The notes under the pieces were generated by a model. It did not search any database. It saw only the letters and a program-made list of their open reading frames with translations, and had not been told where the DNA came from. Source: Butyrivibrio fibrisolvens 16/4 (GTDB lineage: Bacteria; Bacillota; Clostridia; Lachnospirales; Lachnospiraceae). Taken from it: a stretch of DNA of 52,702 nucleotides. Where the stretch lies: positions 2,005,350 to 2,058,051 of the forward strand of contig FP929036.1 in assembly GCA_000209815.1 (NCBI GenBank). The letters are read 5' to 3'. Both the position numbers and the translations under genes were made by a program. Shown here piece by piece: positions 1-9,451 of this stretch (the stretch's first letter is position 1; every line of letters starts with the position of its first letter).

Positions 1-62
1 GGAGTTGGTGTTGGTACTGGTGTTGGAGTTGGTGTTGGTGTTGGAGTTGGTGTTGGTGTTGG
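1..62 (-). repeat. Pro-Thr linker repeat of the GH9 gene
   Basis: Short GGTGTTGGA-type units encode alternating Thr-Pro on the minus strand. This is a flexible linker between carbohydrate-active modules. Similar tracts occur in the GH5 and CE1 genes and in the plus-strand membrane protein at 17134. Confidence 0.8.
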
Positions 63-2063
63 CTCATCAACAACGTCAACTGTCTTCTCACCAAGAACTA
101 ATGTAGAGCCCTCAAATAACTGCATTCCCTTAGGAGCAGACATCTGAGAATTGCTTGTTCCGCCAAGTCCTGCTACACATGGGCTTGTAGAATAATCCCA
201 CTTACCAGGAGCTGTAATTCTAACCTGAAGCTCGCACTTGCACTCGCTCTGTCCACCTGGATAGATTTCTGCGCCTGCTAAATCAAGGTCGATATAGTAA
301 AGACCTGAATTACCAGACTTCTTGAAGCTAGAAATCTTTACAGGATGCTGCATATAAGTTGTAGAAACCTTCATATCTGATGCACTATTTCCCTGTGCGA
401 TAACATCGCTAAGGTCAAAGTACATACGAAGCTTTAAGTTGTCTGTAACTCTTGCTGGCCAAGCTGTATGATTCTCAATAACAGTCTTAAGCTCTACAAA
501 GTTAATCTTATTGTTCTTGTCCTGAGCATTGATGCCAGCCTTAAGAACAAACTCTTCGCCATCTGTCTTTTCGATAGCTGATGGTGTTGTAACTGCACCA
601 AATCCGTTCTTCTCATAGAGATATGCACAAGCACCTGTGAAGCCTGCATTGTAATCGCAAGCAACTTCGTTTGCCTGGTAATCGCTACGAACATCCTTGT
701 AAGAATCGTCTGCAGAACCAGGTCCACCAACGATAGCGCCTACAAGTGTATGTCTAGAATTCTCTGGAGCTGCATTAAGGTTGTTTGACCAGCAACCATG
801 AGCTGCTCTATGATGAGGATTCTTTGGTGAGCTAGCATTGTAGCCTACCATAAAGTTCTGGCCATTGCTTCCCAGTGTGTAATTGATTGTTCTTTCGATA
901 TAAGCATTTGCTCCATCAACGTGAGCCTTATCTGCCTTATCAAGTCCAAGATAAATAGTATCGATAAATGCCTGGTTGCAAGCATAACGAACTGATCCCC
1001 ACTCGCTTAAGAATGAAAGTCCGCCTGGAGTAATTCTAACTGGGTTAGAACCAGGAAGCTTTCCATTCCAGCAATCAATACTGTTCTCGATTGGTGTGTA
1101 ATACTTATCTTTTCCTGTTAACTCAGCAAGAAGTAAGCATGCCCCCATATGTGTGTCGTCCCAAGACATTGTCCAAGAGTAAGCCATCTCATCGCCACCC
1201 TGGAACTCTGTACCAAAGTTATTTGAATAACTTTCAGCCTTTGTGAGATATGTCTTATCGCCTGTTGCCTTGTATAACCAGCAACCTGCCAAAGCTAATT
1301 CATCATAAAATCCGCTGTATGATGTATAGAATCCGCTTGCAGCTGTGTAACCTGCATCGCTCTTAGCTCTTTCAGCCATGCCATATAAGGTCTTAGCGTG
1401 AGCTAAATATGTTGCACTTCTAGCAGGATCTGAATCCTTAAGTACTAAAGATGCAACTGCCAAAGAAGCTGCTGCCTCACCTGTTACACAAGAACCGCCA
1501 TTTGCAGAAGTATCATCAACCTTAAATGATGGTCTTGACATCTTTGTCTCAACAAGCTCAGGTGCGCCCCAGAATCCATGGTCTTTTCCACCATCACCTA
1601 CCTGATAATAGTAAGTGCTTGAATCTGGGTTACACTTTACAAAGTAATCATTAGCCCACTTAATATCGTGAAGCATCCATTTCTCCTGGCCTGATTCCTT
1701 GTAAGCCTTTGGATTGTTAAGATATGACCATCCAAGAACCATTGATGAGTATGCCATAGGTAAATTGAACTTTACGTTATCACCTGCGTCATACCATCCA
1801 CCTGTTAAATCTAAACCATTATCAGAACCATCTTTAAGTCCTGAATCTGCTCTCCAGTTTGTTCTTGAAAGTGTTTCATCTGAAAGCTTTCCAGATTCCT
1901 GAAGCTGGTAGAAAAGCAAAGATTTTGCAAGTGCATCACCATAATTGTAGTTGCCCGCTGCATCTACCTTAAGTGATGGAATGCTAGCGCTGGATACTGC
2001 CATTAACGCAGACAGAGAGCATACCAACGCTTTTTTACAAAAAGCTTTAGTAACCTTACTCAT
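1..2063 (-). CDS. GH9 endoglucanase with CBM3c module, C-terminus beyond the window
   Basis: Secreted family 9 cellulase; hydrolyses beta-1,4-glucan outside the cell. Start ATG at 2061-2063 follows GGAGGGATATGTTAA. A signal peptide (about residues 1-30) is followed by the GH9 domain (about 33-485), with the Asp motif GGWYDAGDNVKF, the HHRAAHGCW substrate motif and the catalytic Glu in NEVACDYNAGF. A CBM3c-like module (about 490-650) begins near NKINFVELKT. GH9 plus CBM3c is the arrangement of processive endoglucanases (family knowledge). The frame then enters a Pro-Thr repeat and runs off the window at base 1, so another module, probably a CBM, is expected but not seen. It lies 46 bp downstream of the GH5 gene, with no terminator seen between, so the two are probably co-transcribed. 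The gene has no stop within the window. Confidence 0.93.
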   Translation of the reverse strand, partial: MSKVTKAFCKKALVCSLSALMAVSSASIPSLKVDAAGNYNYGDALAKSLLFYQLQESGKLSDETLSRTNWRADSGLKDGSDNGLDLTGGWYDAGDNVKFNLPMAYSSMVLGWSYLNNPKAYKESGQEKWMLHDIKWANDYFVKCNPDSSTYYYQVGDGGKDHGFWGAPELVETKMSRPSFKVDDTSANGGSCVTGEAAASLAVASLVLKDSDPARSATYLAHAKTLYGMAERAKSDAGYTAASGFYTSYSGFYDELALAGCWLYKATGDKTYLTKAESYSNNFGTEFQGGDEMAYSWTMSWDDTHMGACLLLAELTGKDKYYTPIENSIDCWNGKLPGSNPVRITPGGLSFLSEWGSVRYACNQAFIDTIYLGLDKADKAHVDGANAYIERTINYTLGSNGQNFMVGYNASSPKNPHHRAAHGCWSNNLNAAPENSRHTLVGAIVGGPGSADDSYKDVRSDYQANEVACDYNAGFTGACAYLYEKNGFGAVTTPSAIEKTDGEEFVLKAGINAQDKNNKINFVELKTVIENHTAWPARVTDNLKLRMYFDLSDVIAQGNSASDMKVSTTYMQHPVKISSFKKSGNSGLYYIDLDLAGAEIYPGGQSECKCELQVRITAPGKWDYSTSPCVAGLGGTSNSQMSAPKGMQLFEGSTLVLGEKTVDVVDEPTPTPTPTPTPTPTPVPTPT

Positions 2064-2109
2064 TTAACATATCCCTCCTTAAATTATTTATACATCTGAA
2101 TAGATTTTT

Positions 2110-3762
2110 TTACTCAACTGTGCAGCCAACAGATGTACCGATTGATCCGTTGCCCTGAATTCCGAAATCTACAGAAGCCCCTGGCTCGATTGAAGAATTC
2201 CAAGACATTGGTGTAATGATATAATAATTCCCCTCTTCTTTAACATTTACGCACCAACTAGAATCAATATTCACATCGCTCTTGTTAAGCTTTACTGTCC
2301 ACTTATCAACTCTTGAGCTGGAATCATTCTTAACCTTGATTAATACCTGATATCCAGATCCCCAACTATTGATTGTGTACTCTGCCTTTAATCCACCTGT
2401 TACAACTGGAGTTGGTACAGGAGTTGGTGTAGGTGTTGGCTGTGGCTTAGGTGTTGGAGTTGGTGTTGGCTGTGGTGTAGGTGTAGGTGTTGGTGTAGGT
2501 GTTGGTGTTGGAGTAACTGTAGGTGTTGGTGTTGGAACAGTTTTTCCATTGATTGTTGCAGGTGTTCCATCAACATGCTTCATAATTGCGCTGATGATTT
2601 CAGAATCACACCATCTCAATGAATTTCTATCAATGTATCTATGACACTCGCCGTCTGAACCAGCTGAATTGTTGTCATAAATATTGTTGTCCCAAAGTAC
2701 CATTGCTACATTGCTGTATTTAGCAGCTGAACCCCAATAGTAATCAGCCCACTTAACACGCTCTGGAGTATTGTTTCTGTTTGTTGCACTTGTTTCTCCA
2801 ACAATAACAGGAACATTCTTTGATAAAAACTTAGAGTTTAAATCATTAAAGAAACTATCAATATCTCCCTTGTTGCTGCCATCAAATCTTGTAACATAGG
2901 TATCACTTGCAAGTGCAAAGTAATATGGGATGTAAGCATGAACTGAAAGGATTAATCTGTTGTTTGCAGAATCCTTTGGAAACTTAAACGAATCTGTCAT
3001 ACATCCCTCAATTGATGCATCATATCCAGGCACCATAACGCATCTTGTTGCGTTATTACCACCTGTAGCTCTGATAGCATCAAGAGCAACCTGATTGTAA
3101 TCATTGATGCAAGCAACTGCTTCTCTGATATCTGAGCTTGGATTATTTCTTGGGAACCACCACTCTTCACTGTGACCAACGAGTCTTGGCTCGTTCATTG
3201 TCTCGAATACAAGGTGGTAATCATAATCCTTAAACTCCTTAGCTATTTGTGTCCAAACTGATTTGAAATATCTTTCAGAGCGATCCCTGTTAGCATTGTT
3301 TGGAACGTAGAAGCAATAATCTGAGTTGATATCATGATGTGTATTTAAGATTACATACATATCATTGGCGATACAGTAGTCCACTACTTCCTTTACTCTG
3401 CTCATAAAGAAATCTGGGATTCTGTAATCAGAACCAGTTGTGTACTGTCCCCAGGAAACAGGAATTCTGATTGTGTTGAACCCTGCCTTAGCAACAGCAT
3501 CTATCAACTCTTTAGTAGTTTTTGGGTTTCCCCAATATGTCTCATTTGAGCTGGTATATGGAAAGTTAGATCTTTGGCCATAAGAATCTAAACTGTTTCC
3601 TATGTTCCAACCAACTGTCATATCTGAGACAACTTCTGTGGCAGTTTTGTTTGTAGAACTTGCTGCCTCTGCTGTTTTAACTGGTACCGCCGAAGCTAAA
3701 ACAACCACCGCCAAAAAGAGGGTTAAAACTCTCTTTAAGGCACTAACATTATTCTTGTGCAT
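2110..3762 (-). CDS. GH5 endoglucanase with Pro-Thr linker and C-terminal CBM2
   Basis: Secreted family 5 beta-glucanase, 550 residues. I chose ATG 3760-3762 because GGGAGG lies 7 bases upstream; the longer frame from 3795 contains that site. Residues 1-34 form a signal peptide ending AEAA. The catalytic domain spans about 45-400: the general acid/base is Glu191 in MNEPR and the nucleophile is Glu323 in [15 protein letters not shown] and the WGNPKTT motif resemble subfamily GH5_4 (inference). After a Thr-Pro linker (about 409-453), residues 455-550 form a CBM2 with the aromatic pattern [11 protein letters not shown] and SSW. CBM2 modules bind cellulose or xylan. It is first in an operon with the GH9 gene and has its own promoter and CG-centred palindromes upstream. 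Confidence 0.94.
   Translation of the reverse strand: MHKNNVSALKRVLTLFLAVVVLASAVPVKTAEAASSTNKTATEVVSDMTVGWNIGNSLDSYGQRSNFPYTSSNETYWGNPKTTKELIDAVAKAGFNTIRIPVSWGQYTTGSDYRIPDFFMSRVKEVVDYCIANDMYVILNTHHDINSDYCFYVPNNANRDRSERYFKSVWTQIAKEFKDYDYHLVFETMNEPRLVGHSEEWWFPRNNPSSDIREAVACINDYNQVALDAIRATGGNNATRCVMVPGYDASIEGCMTDSFKFPKDSANNRLILSVHAYIPYYFALASDTYVTRFDGSNKGDIDSFFNDLNSKFLSKNVPVIVGETSATNRNNTPERVKWADYYWGSAAKYSNVAMVLWDNNIYDNNSAGSDGECHRYIDRNSLRWCDSEIISAIMKHVDGTPATINGKTVPTPTPTVTPTPTPTPTPTPTPQPTPTPTPKPQPTPTPTPVPTPVVTGGLKAEYTINSWGSGYQVLIKVKNDSSSRVDKWTVKLNKSDVNIDSSWCVNVKEEGNYYIITPMSWNSSIEPGASVDFGIQGNGSIGTSVGCTVE
2404..2540 (-). repeat. Pro-Thr linker repeat of the GH5 gene
   Basis: About 45 codons of Thr-Pro with occasional Gln, Lys and Val. 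The plus strand shows it as a run of GGTGTTGGTGTAGG units, which creates a spurious Gly-Val ORF in that direction. Such repeats are prone to length change by slippage. Confidence 0.85.
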
Positions 3763-3799
3763 ATCACGCACCTCCCTTATAGTCTGTCGCGACAAATAT

Positions 3800-3829
3800 A
3801 TTTTATGTTCTAAAAAAAGGGTTCGTCAA
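3800..3829 (-). promoter_or_regulatory. Promoter of the GH5-GH9 operon
   Basis: On the minus strand TTGACG (3824-3829) and TAAAAT (3800-3805) are 18 bases apart. Transcription would start near 3793, about 30 bases before the GH5 ATG and inside the perfect palindrome TGTCGCGACA (3785-3794). Confidence 0.5.
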
Positions 3830-4081
3830 CAGTAAATACTCACCTGTATAATATGTAACACATCAAGTTAAACGTTTGATAATACACTTTTGAGAATTTC
3901 TAGTAGCTTTTTAAACAATTTATTGTTTGACAATTTGTCTTTTTTTCCTAAAAGTTGTCATTTTTAACGTTAAGTAAAACCATTTTTCAAAATACTAGTG
4001 TACAAGTTGCACAAAACCCATCTTTAAATTTTCTATATTTAACTTAATCGTTTTAAGTTACGTGTTTAAGCCAAAAAGAAC

Positions 4082-4109
4082 AAAAAAGACAGTCCCTTAG
4101 GACTGTCTT
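4082..4109 (-). terminator. Rho-independent terminator of the ABC exporter operon
   Basis: A 10-bp stem AAGACAGTCC/GGACTGTCTT with loop CTTA is followed on the minus strand by six T. It lies 23 bases after the permease stop codon. Confidence 0.85.
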
Positions 4110-4131
4110 AAAAAGCCATTTTTAAGTTATT

Positions 4132-5385
4132 TTAGTTAGTTCTCAAGGCATCAATTGGGTTGAGATTTGCAGCCTGATGACTTGGCAAAATTCCAAATAC
4201 AATTCCAATTACCATAGAGAAAATTACTGCACCAAAAGCCGCTGGCCATGATATAGCTACAGGTGTTCCGCTCATAATTGAAATAATCTGAGCCAAACCT
4301 ATTCCACTAATTACTCCTAATAATCCGCCTAAGGATGTAAGAACTGCAGCCTCTGTTAGGAACTGCCACATAATCTTTCCCTTGCGGGCGCCAATAGCCT
4401 TTTTCAAACCAATCTCTGCGGTACGCTCTGTAACAGAAACCAGCATAATATTCATTACACCTATACCACCAACAAGAAGTGATATTGCCGCAATCCAAAT
4501 CAGCATAGAATTAGTTGAAGACGAAAGCTGCTGTAGCTGCTGAGCCTGCTCCAATAAGTCTTTCGACTGGTACTTGATAGTTGTGTCAGTTGGATGAATT
4601 GATGCATTTAAAACATCACTGGTTTTCTTTCCTGCCTGAGTCATATCGTCAGTAGAATTAGCTCTAACTAAAACATTTTCAGGCTCATCATAGCGATAGC
4701 TTATTGGCCAATCACTAATTGGCATATATACATTTCCAGATTCATCCTGCTTGTATGTTTCATAATCGGCCATAGTCTTAATTACAGGTTCAAAGGTCGA
4801 GCGGGTGTCAACCACACCGATTATAGTATAAGAATCCTGTCCTATCTCTAAAACCTTTCCAATTGGATCCTCATTCTGTAAAACAACCGATACAATTGCA
4901 TCATCAATTACACAAACCTTCTTAAATTCTTTTAACTCCTTTTCTGTAAAGAGACGTCCCCTCTTAAGGGTAAGATTAGCTGTTGTAAAATAATCTGGCT
5001 CTACACCCTTTACATAACCACCACTCATGGCAGTATTCTGATAATAAACCCCATCATAAACCTGTCTATAGTTGTAACGACTGGCTGATTTAACCTCAGG
5101 TATATCTCTGATTTCATTAAGAACATCATCAGAAACAGTAGGTACGCCATAAGGGGGTGTATTATAGGAAAGATCCATAGGCCAATCATTTTGATACAAC
5201 TGAATATCAACAGTATTTGACCCAGAACCAATTAAGTTTTCTTTTATCTGCTGATTAGTTCCTTCTATGGTGGAAACAATGGCAATAATGGCAGCTATAC
5301 CAATAATGATTCCCAGCATAGTAAGAAAGGATCTTAATTTATGGGTCCAGATTCCCCTGAACGCCAAACGAATATTTTCAAACAT
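4132..5385 (-). CDS. MacB/FtsX-type ABC transporter permease
   Basis: Membrane subunit of a MacB-like export system, 417 residues. It has an N-terminal membrane helix after the typical MFENIRLAFRGI start, a large extracellular domain (about 45-280) and three C-terminal helices (about 290-410) containing ERTAEIGLKKAIGARK, a signature of this family. The ATG shares its first base with the TAA stop of the upstream fusion-protein gene (TAATG), so translation is probably coupled. The neighbouring ATPase and two fusion proteins complete a tripartite-like pump. The substrate is unknown; relatives export antimicrobial peptides, macrolides or lipoproteins. Last gene of its operon. Confidence 0.9.
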   Translation of the reverse strand: MFENIRLAFRGIWTHKLRSFLTMLGIIIGIAAIIAIVSTIEGTNQQIKENLIGSGSNTVDIQLYQNDWPMDLSYNTPPYGVPTVSDDVLNEIRDIPEVKSASRYNYRQVYDGVYYQNTAMSGGYVKGVEPDYFTTANLTLKRGRLFTEKELKEFKKVCVIDDAIVSVVLQNEDPIGKVLEIGQDSYTIIGVVDTRSTFEPVIKTMADYETYKQDESGNVYMPISDWPISYRYDEPENVLVRANSTDDMTQAGKKTSDVLNASIHPTDTTIKYQSKDLLEQAQQLQQLSSSTNSMLIWIAAISLLVGGIGVMNIMLVSVTERTAEIGLKKAIGARKGKIMWQFLTEAAVLTSLGGLLGVISGIGLAQIISIMSGTPVAISWPAAFGAVIFSMVIGIVFGILPSHQAANLNPIDALRTN

Positions 5386-6880
5386 TATCCTAAGCCTCCA
5401 TCATCACCTAAGTATTCTACTTCTTCGCATTTAACTCCTTCAATAGCCCCGTCACCATAAGGAAAAGAAACATAGTCATCAATTGTAATTCCCTCTTTAA
5501 CTTCAATCTGGTCACCCCAGATTGATCTACCAATCTTAATATAAGTTTTTTCCAATACACCATCATCATTGCGTTTCATGACGTAGCTTCCACCATTGTC
5601 TTTTCTGACAACGTAGTTTGGAATAAACAAAGCATTTTCCGCTTTGCCAGATGGAGTGATTGAGATTTGTACTCCCGAACCGATTTCAATACCACTATTC
5701 TTATCGAAGCTAGCCTTGAATTCGTAATTACTACTGTTTGAATTTCCACTGCCAGACCAGAAATTACCTCCATCGGCCTGTGGAGTGTCACTAACCGAAG
5801 TAATTACAGCCTCTGCAGAAGCACCTGTATCCCAAGATGAAATTGACACAGTATCTCCAATTTTTACCTGATCAAGATAAAATTCGCCTATGCTTCCAGA
5901 AATAAAGTATTCATCAGTAGCAGTAATTACAAAAAATGGTTTTGAAGTACTATAGTTCTCAATGTCTTGAAGCTTAGACACTGTACCAGATACCTTTGCA
6001 ACTACCTGACCATCATCAGTAGTATTCTGCATTGTCTGAAGCTCATAATTAAGTTTTCTAAGATTCAAATCCTGCTTTACTATTTCTGTCTTAACATTTT
6101 CGATTGCTTCAGACAGTTCCTTTGCGTTCATTCCCTCAGGAACCTTTTTCTCATTTTCCACTTCACCATCAATAGTGTAATTTGTCTCGCCTACAACCTT
6201 GCCAGTATCATAGTCAAAATATGTGGTACTGCGGTGATATGAATAAACACCAGAAATATCTTTTGTATGGGTATTTTCTTTTCTGGCAGCAATCTTGTCC
6301 TTATCAGTTATGTCAAAGATTATCTTTTCGTTATTTTCATCATAATTAATTCCACTGAATCCTATAGAATTTCCATGAATATCAAAAAGCTCTTCTGCTA
6401 CCAGTTTGTCATCAGAATCATAATATTCCCTTTTTCGGTATAGTTATAATCCTTGTAAACTTCCTGGCTGTACACATAAGTAGGCACAGGTTCTGTGTCC
6501 ATAAGACGCTTTAACTTAAGATTTTGAACATTAAGCTCGTGATTAGCCTTTGATATTTCCAGCTTTTTATTGTTAATGTCTTTTGTCTCTTTCTTAACAG
6601 AAATAATTACGTCGCCTTCTTCAACATGATCACCTTCTTTAACATTAACACTTAAAACCTCAGCCCCCTGTGGCAAATATCCCATCTGGGATTTATCAGC
6701 AGTGACCTCGCCATAGCTGTCTATACTGTCACCCCAGTAGCTATCCATTCCAATATTAGATAATGGGGCAACCTTGGCAACCTTTTTGCCCTGATTGAAT
6801 TTGTACCAACCAAACAAACCACCGATTATTATGGCAATTATAATCAGTACAATGAGGAGTATCTTAATCGTCTTCTTCAT
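5385..6880 (-). CDS. Membrane fusion protein (HlyD/MacA type), broken by one frameshift
   Basis: Periplasmic-adaptor-like subunit, 498 residues once one base is restored. The first part (6880 to about 6428) has an N-terminal membrane helix and the lipoyl-like segment EGDHVEEGDVI. The remainder (about 6427-5385) has a second coiled-coil half, then beta-barrel segments ending in VKEGITIDDYV. The break is at GAAAAAGGGAAT (plus 6428-6435): one extra A or G joins TEKG to EYYDSDD. Between the two coiled-coil halves lies about 100 residues of polar, Tyr- and Asp-rich sequence, where simpler family members have only a short turn. The start overlaps the ATPase gene by 17 bases. It is unusual as a second fusion protein in the same operon. 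Confidence 0.85.
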
Positions 6881-7568
6881 GCTTATCCTCCTCTAATCCG
6901 TGGAACAGCTGACCATCCACGATTCTATAGGTCTTCTTAGCGTGGCTTGCAATGTGAGAATCGTGAGTAATCATAATAATTGTTGTTCCTTCATCATTAA
7001 GCTTCTGAAACAAGTCCATAATGGCAGCACCAGATTTTTGATCTAAGGCACCTGTTGGCTCATCAGCTAGCAGCACCTTTGGGTTATTCACAATAGCTCT
7101 TGCTATAGCAACACGCTGCTTTTGTCCACCCGATAATTGATCTGGGCGGAATTTTACTCTTTCTGCAAGACCAACTCTTGTTAAAGCCTCTATTGCTCTA
7201 CGCTCTCTTTCCTTTTTAGGAACACCGGCATAGCTAAGTGGAAGTGCCACATTTTCAATGGCATTTTCCTCGTTCATAAGATAGAAGCTTTGAAAAACAA
7301 ATCCAATAGAATTAAGTCTTAAATCAGAAAGCTGTCTGTCCTTCATCTTTAAAACATCGCTATCTCCAAAGAAATATGAACCAGATGTAGGTTTATCTAA
7401 ACATCCAATAACATTCATAAGGGTACTCTTTCCCGAACCGGAAGGCCCCATTATCGCCACATATTCTCCTTCGTCAACGGAAAGAGAAACATTGTTTAAG
7501 GCTGGCACAGAGGTCTCAGCCCCCTGCTCTCCATATACCTTATTAATATTCTCAAGCTTTACAATCAT
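6864..7568 (-). CDS. MacB-type ABC transporter ATP-binding protein
   Basis: Cytoplasmic ATPase of the exporter, 234 residues, normal for LolD/MacB-type subunits. Walker A GPSGSGKST is at residues 41-49; the Q-loop lies in GFVFQSFYLM; the signature is LSGGQKQR; Walker B with the catalytic Glu is VLLADEPTGALD; the switch His is in MITHDSH. It overlaps the first fusion-protein gene by four bases and the second by 17, so all four proteins are probably made from one message. It powers export with the permease at 4132-5385. Confidence 0.95.
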   Translation of the reverse strand: MIVKLENINKVYGEQGAETSVPALNNVSLSVDEGEYVAIMGPSGSGKSTLMNVIGCLDKPTSGSYFFGDSDVLKMKDRQLSDLRLNSIGFVFQSFYLMNEENAIENVALPLSYAGVPKKERERRAIEALTRVGLAERVKFRPDQLSGGQKQRVAIARAIVNNPKVLLADEPTGALDQKSGAAIMDLFQKLNDEGTTIIMITHDSHIASHAKKTYRIVDGQLFHGLEEDKHEEDD

Positions 7569-8765
7569 AATGCCTCTCCCTCACTTGTGCTGACAGTTTT
7601 CATTCCCTCAGTGAAATCTTCCATAGGATATGCAATCTTTGTATCCTTGTCGATTCCAGAAACTGAATAAACCATCTGCTCTTCATAGTAATCTCCAAGC
7701 TCGATGTAAGTTTTTGCAAGCTTACCTTTATTGTCTGTCCAAACAAAAGGCTTTGAATCTTCATCATAAGCAATGTAATAATCATAAAGATATGTACCAT
7801 CAGAAAAATCCATTTCAGGAGCAGCAGTCTGGCCAAGCTCAATGTAAAGATGCTGGCCCATCATAAGACCCTCGCTACTATCCAATGTGACATAGAAAGG
7901 ATATTTGGTAGAATTTTCTTCAGAGCTTCCACCAAACATGTCGTTATTATTTTCCTGTTTTGACTCTGTATCAATCTTTGTGATAGTTCCCTTCCATGTC
8001 TTGTCTGCATCAACGCGTGAGCGAATAGTTACAGGCTCATCAACATTTATAGCATATACATTTTGCTCATTAATCTGTCCCTTAACACGCATCTCCTTAG
8101 ATGCAAGAATGGTAATGAAGGTACCATCTGATGTATATGGGTTTGTGTCATCTGCAATCTTTGTAATAATTCCATCAACTGTTGAATTAACAGAAGCATT
8201 ATTAATCTTTTTATTGTTCTCTTCTATCTTTGCCTGAGTAGAGGCGATGGAATTTTGAGCAATGGCAATGTCTGTCTTTAAACCTTCTATTTCATTTGCC
8301 AAATCCTCTCGCTTTTCCTTATCTTCATCAGACTGGCCCTTTATTTTTCTAACTCCTCGGTCTTTTTTCAATTGTTCTATTCAGCTCTCGAATATTTATA
8401 TTTTGGCTTTCAATATCAAAATTCATCTGAACATTTTCAGCCTCTAAAGCGTCAGATTTGTATGAAAATAAAGGAGTGCCCACTGTTACAGTATCTCCCT
8501 CAGAAACGAAAACCTGATCAAGCTCTCTTTCAGAACTTTTTGTGACAGAAGTAGTCTCCTGCCCTTCTACAATACCCATGAATACATCCGAAGAATATGA
8601 GCTGTTATCGCCCATTATTTCAGATAAGGACATTACATAGATTTCAGACGAAGTGTCACCCGAAGAAGCACTTCCTCCTCCAAAGAATCCAAATTTGAAT
8701 GCACCAAAAGCGCCGCCTGCAATGATTGCAGCCACAATAAGAAAAATCACTATTTTTTTCTTCAT
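7565..8765 (-). CDS. Membrane fusion protein (HlyD type), broken by two frameshifts
   Basis: First gene of the exporter operon, 400 residues when two bases are restored. Residues 1-28 hold a membrane anchor and a Gly-rich stretch. A lipoyl-like half-motif (VSEGDTVTVGTPLF) is followed by a long Lys/Glu-rich coiled coil and then beta-barrel segments. The breaks are at GAAAAAAGACC (T run at plus 8363-8368) and TTAGAAAAATAAAG (T run at 8344-8348). Adding one A at each gives a continuous heptad-like sequence through EKKTEELEKIKG. As sequenced, the second part could only start from TTG at 8371, which has no good ribosome site. It differs strongly from the other fusion protein in the operon. Confidence 0.85.
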
Positions 8766-8784
8766 AACATTCCCTTTCCGAGTT

Positions 8785-8813
8785 TAACTGTTCTAGTTAT
8801 ATTAATACAGTTA
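8785..8813. promoter_or_regulatory. Inverted repeat upstream of the exporter operon
   Basis: TAACTGT and ACAGTTA are separated by 15 bases, 20 bases upstream of the first fusion-protein ATG. It overlaps the AT-rich stretch where a -10 element (TAATAT) could lie. A TetR- or MarR-like repressor site is possible; no regulator gene is adjacent. Confidence 0.35.
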
Positions 8814-8821
8814 TAACATCA

Positions 8822-8856
8822 CAAAAGGAGTAATGCAATACTTACATCACTCCTTA
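8822..8856 (-). terminator. Terminator of the HD-domain gene
   Basis: Stem AAGGAGTGATG/CATTACTCCTT with a nine-base loop lies just after the stop of the 8884-9354 gene, followed on the minus strand by TTGTG. The T tract is weak. Confidence 0.6.
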
Positions 8857-8883
8857 TTGTTCAAAATTTTTAATATTTAAGAG

Positions 8884-9354
8884 CTATCTGCAAAGCAATG
8901 TCTCCTTGGTGGAAACATATTTGTCTGCCAAACAAACTATCCAAGCCTCACGGCATCTTGGAATCTTTGTAATAGTCAGTGGCCACATATGGCTTTCTAT
9001 TACATTCTGTGTGTGACGACTGATTCCAAAATGCTCCCTGGCATTTTCCATCGCTGTATTTGAATGGGAAAAACCATGGAGTCCATGGCCCCCATCAGTC
9101 TCATGCCAATCATACAGATAATAGTCGTGTAAAAAAGCCCCTACAGAAAGAACTCGTTCGTTAGCTCCTAAATGAAATCGCTTGTTAATCCAGTAGCTAA
9201 GTCGTGTAACATGTTCTACGTGATCAAAAGTACTTATTTTTCCGTGCTGAGTATATCTCCTCATAGACTGTACTCTCTCATCACTTTTAATGGGAGCAAG
9301 AATCGAATTTAATCTTGCTTCCTCCTCTGCCCTCAATCTCATAAAAAACCTCAT
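8884..9354 (-). CDS. HD-domain metal-dependent phosphohydrolase family protein
   Basis: Small cytoplasmic HD-superfamily protein, 156 residues. Visible metal-binding residues are [13 protein letters not shown] (first His), [11 protein letters not shown] (the His-Asp pair) and HGFSHSNTA, with a later His in [11 protein letters not shown]. It ends soon after [11 protein letters not shown], as in many clostridial relatives. Substrate unknown; the family includes nucleotide and phosphate-ester hydrolases. ATG at 9352-9354 follows GAGGATATATT. It is a single gene with its own terminator. Confidence 0.75.
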   Translation of the reverse strand: MRFFMRLRAEEEARLNSILAPIKSDERVQSMRRYTQHGKISTFDHVEHVTRLSYWINKRFHLGANERVLSVGAFLHDYYLYDWHETDGGHGLHGFSHSNTAMENAREHFGISRHTQNVIESHMWPLTITKIPRCREAWIVCLADKYVSTKETLLCR

Positions 9355-9451
9355 AATATATCCTCTGAAGCTTTTAGGATTGTATCAGAGAAATATGTAA
9401 ATGTTGTGAAATCTAAATGCGCAATAACTATATTTTGTAGATAAATCTATT

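Larger units (their letters stand above)
3763..4131. other. Intergenic regulatory region upstream of the cellulase operon
   Basis: No gene is seen in these 369 bases. They hold the GH5 promoter (3800-3829), several palindromes and the terminator of the ABC permease gene. The palindromes are TGTCGCGACA at 3785-3794, AAACGTTT at 3870-3877, AAACAATTTATTGTTT at 3913-3928, GACAATTTGTC at 3929-3939, TTAACGTTAA at 3964-3973, and AACTTAA-N5-TTAAGTT at 4041-4059. CG-centred palindromes are typical of LacI-family operators; the regulator is not in this window. Confidence 0.5.

Noticed and set aside
2369-2644. Plus-strand Gly-Val repeat ORF
   Set aside because: It is the complement of the Thr-Pro linker of the GH5 gene, with repeat-driven absence of stops.
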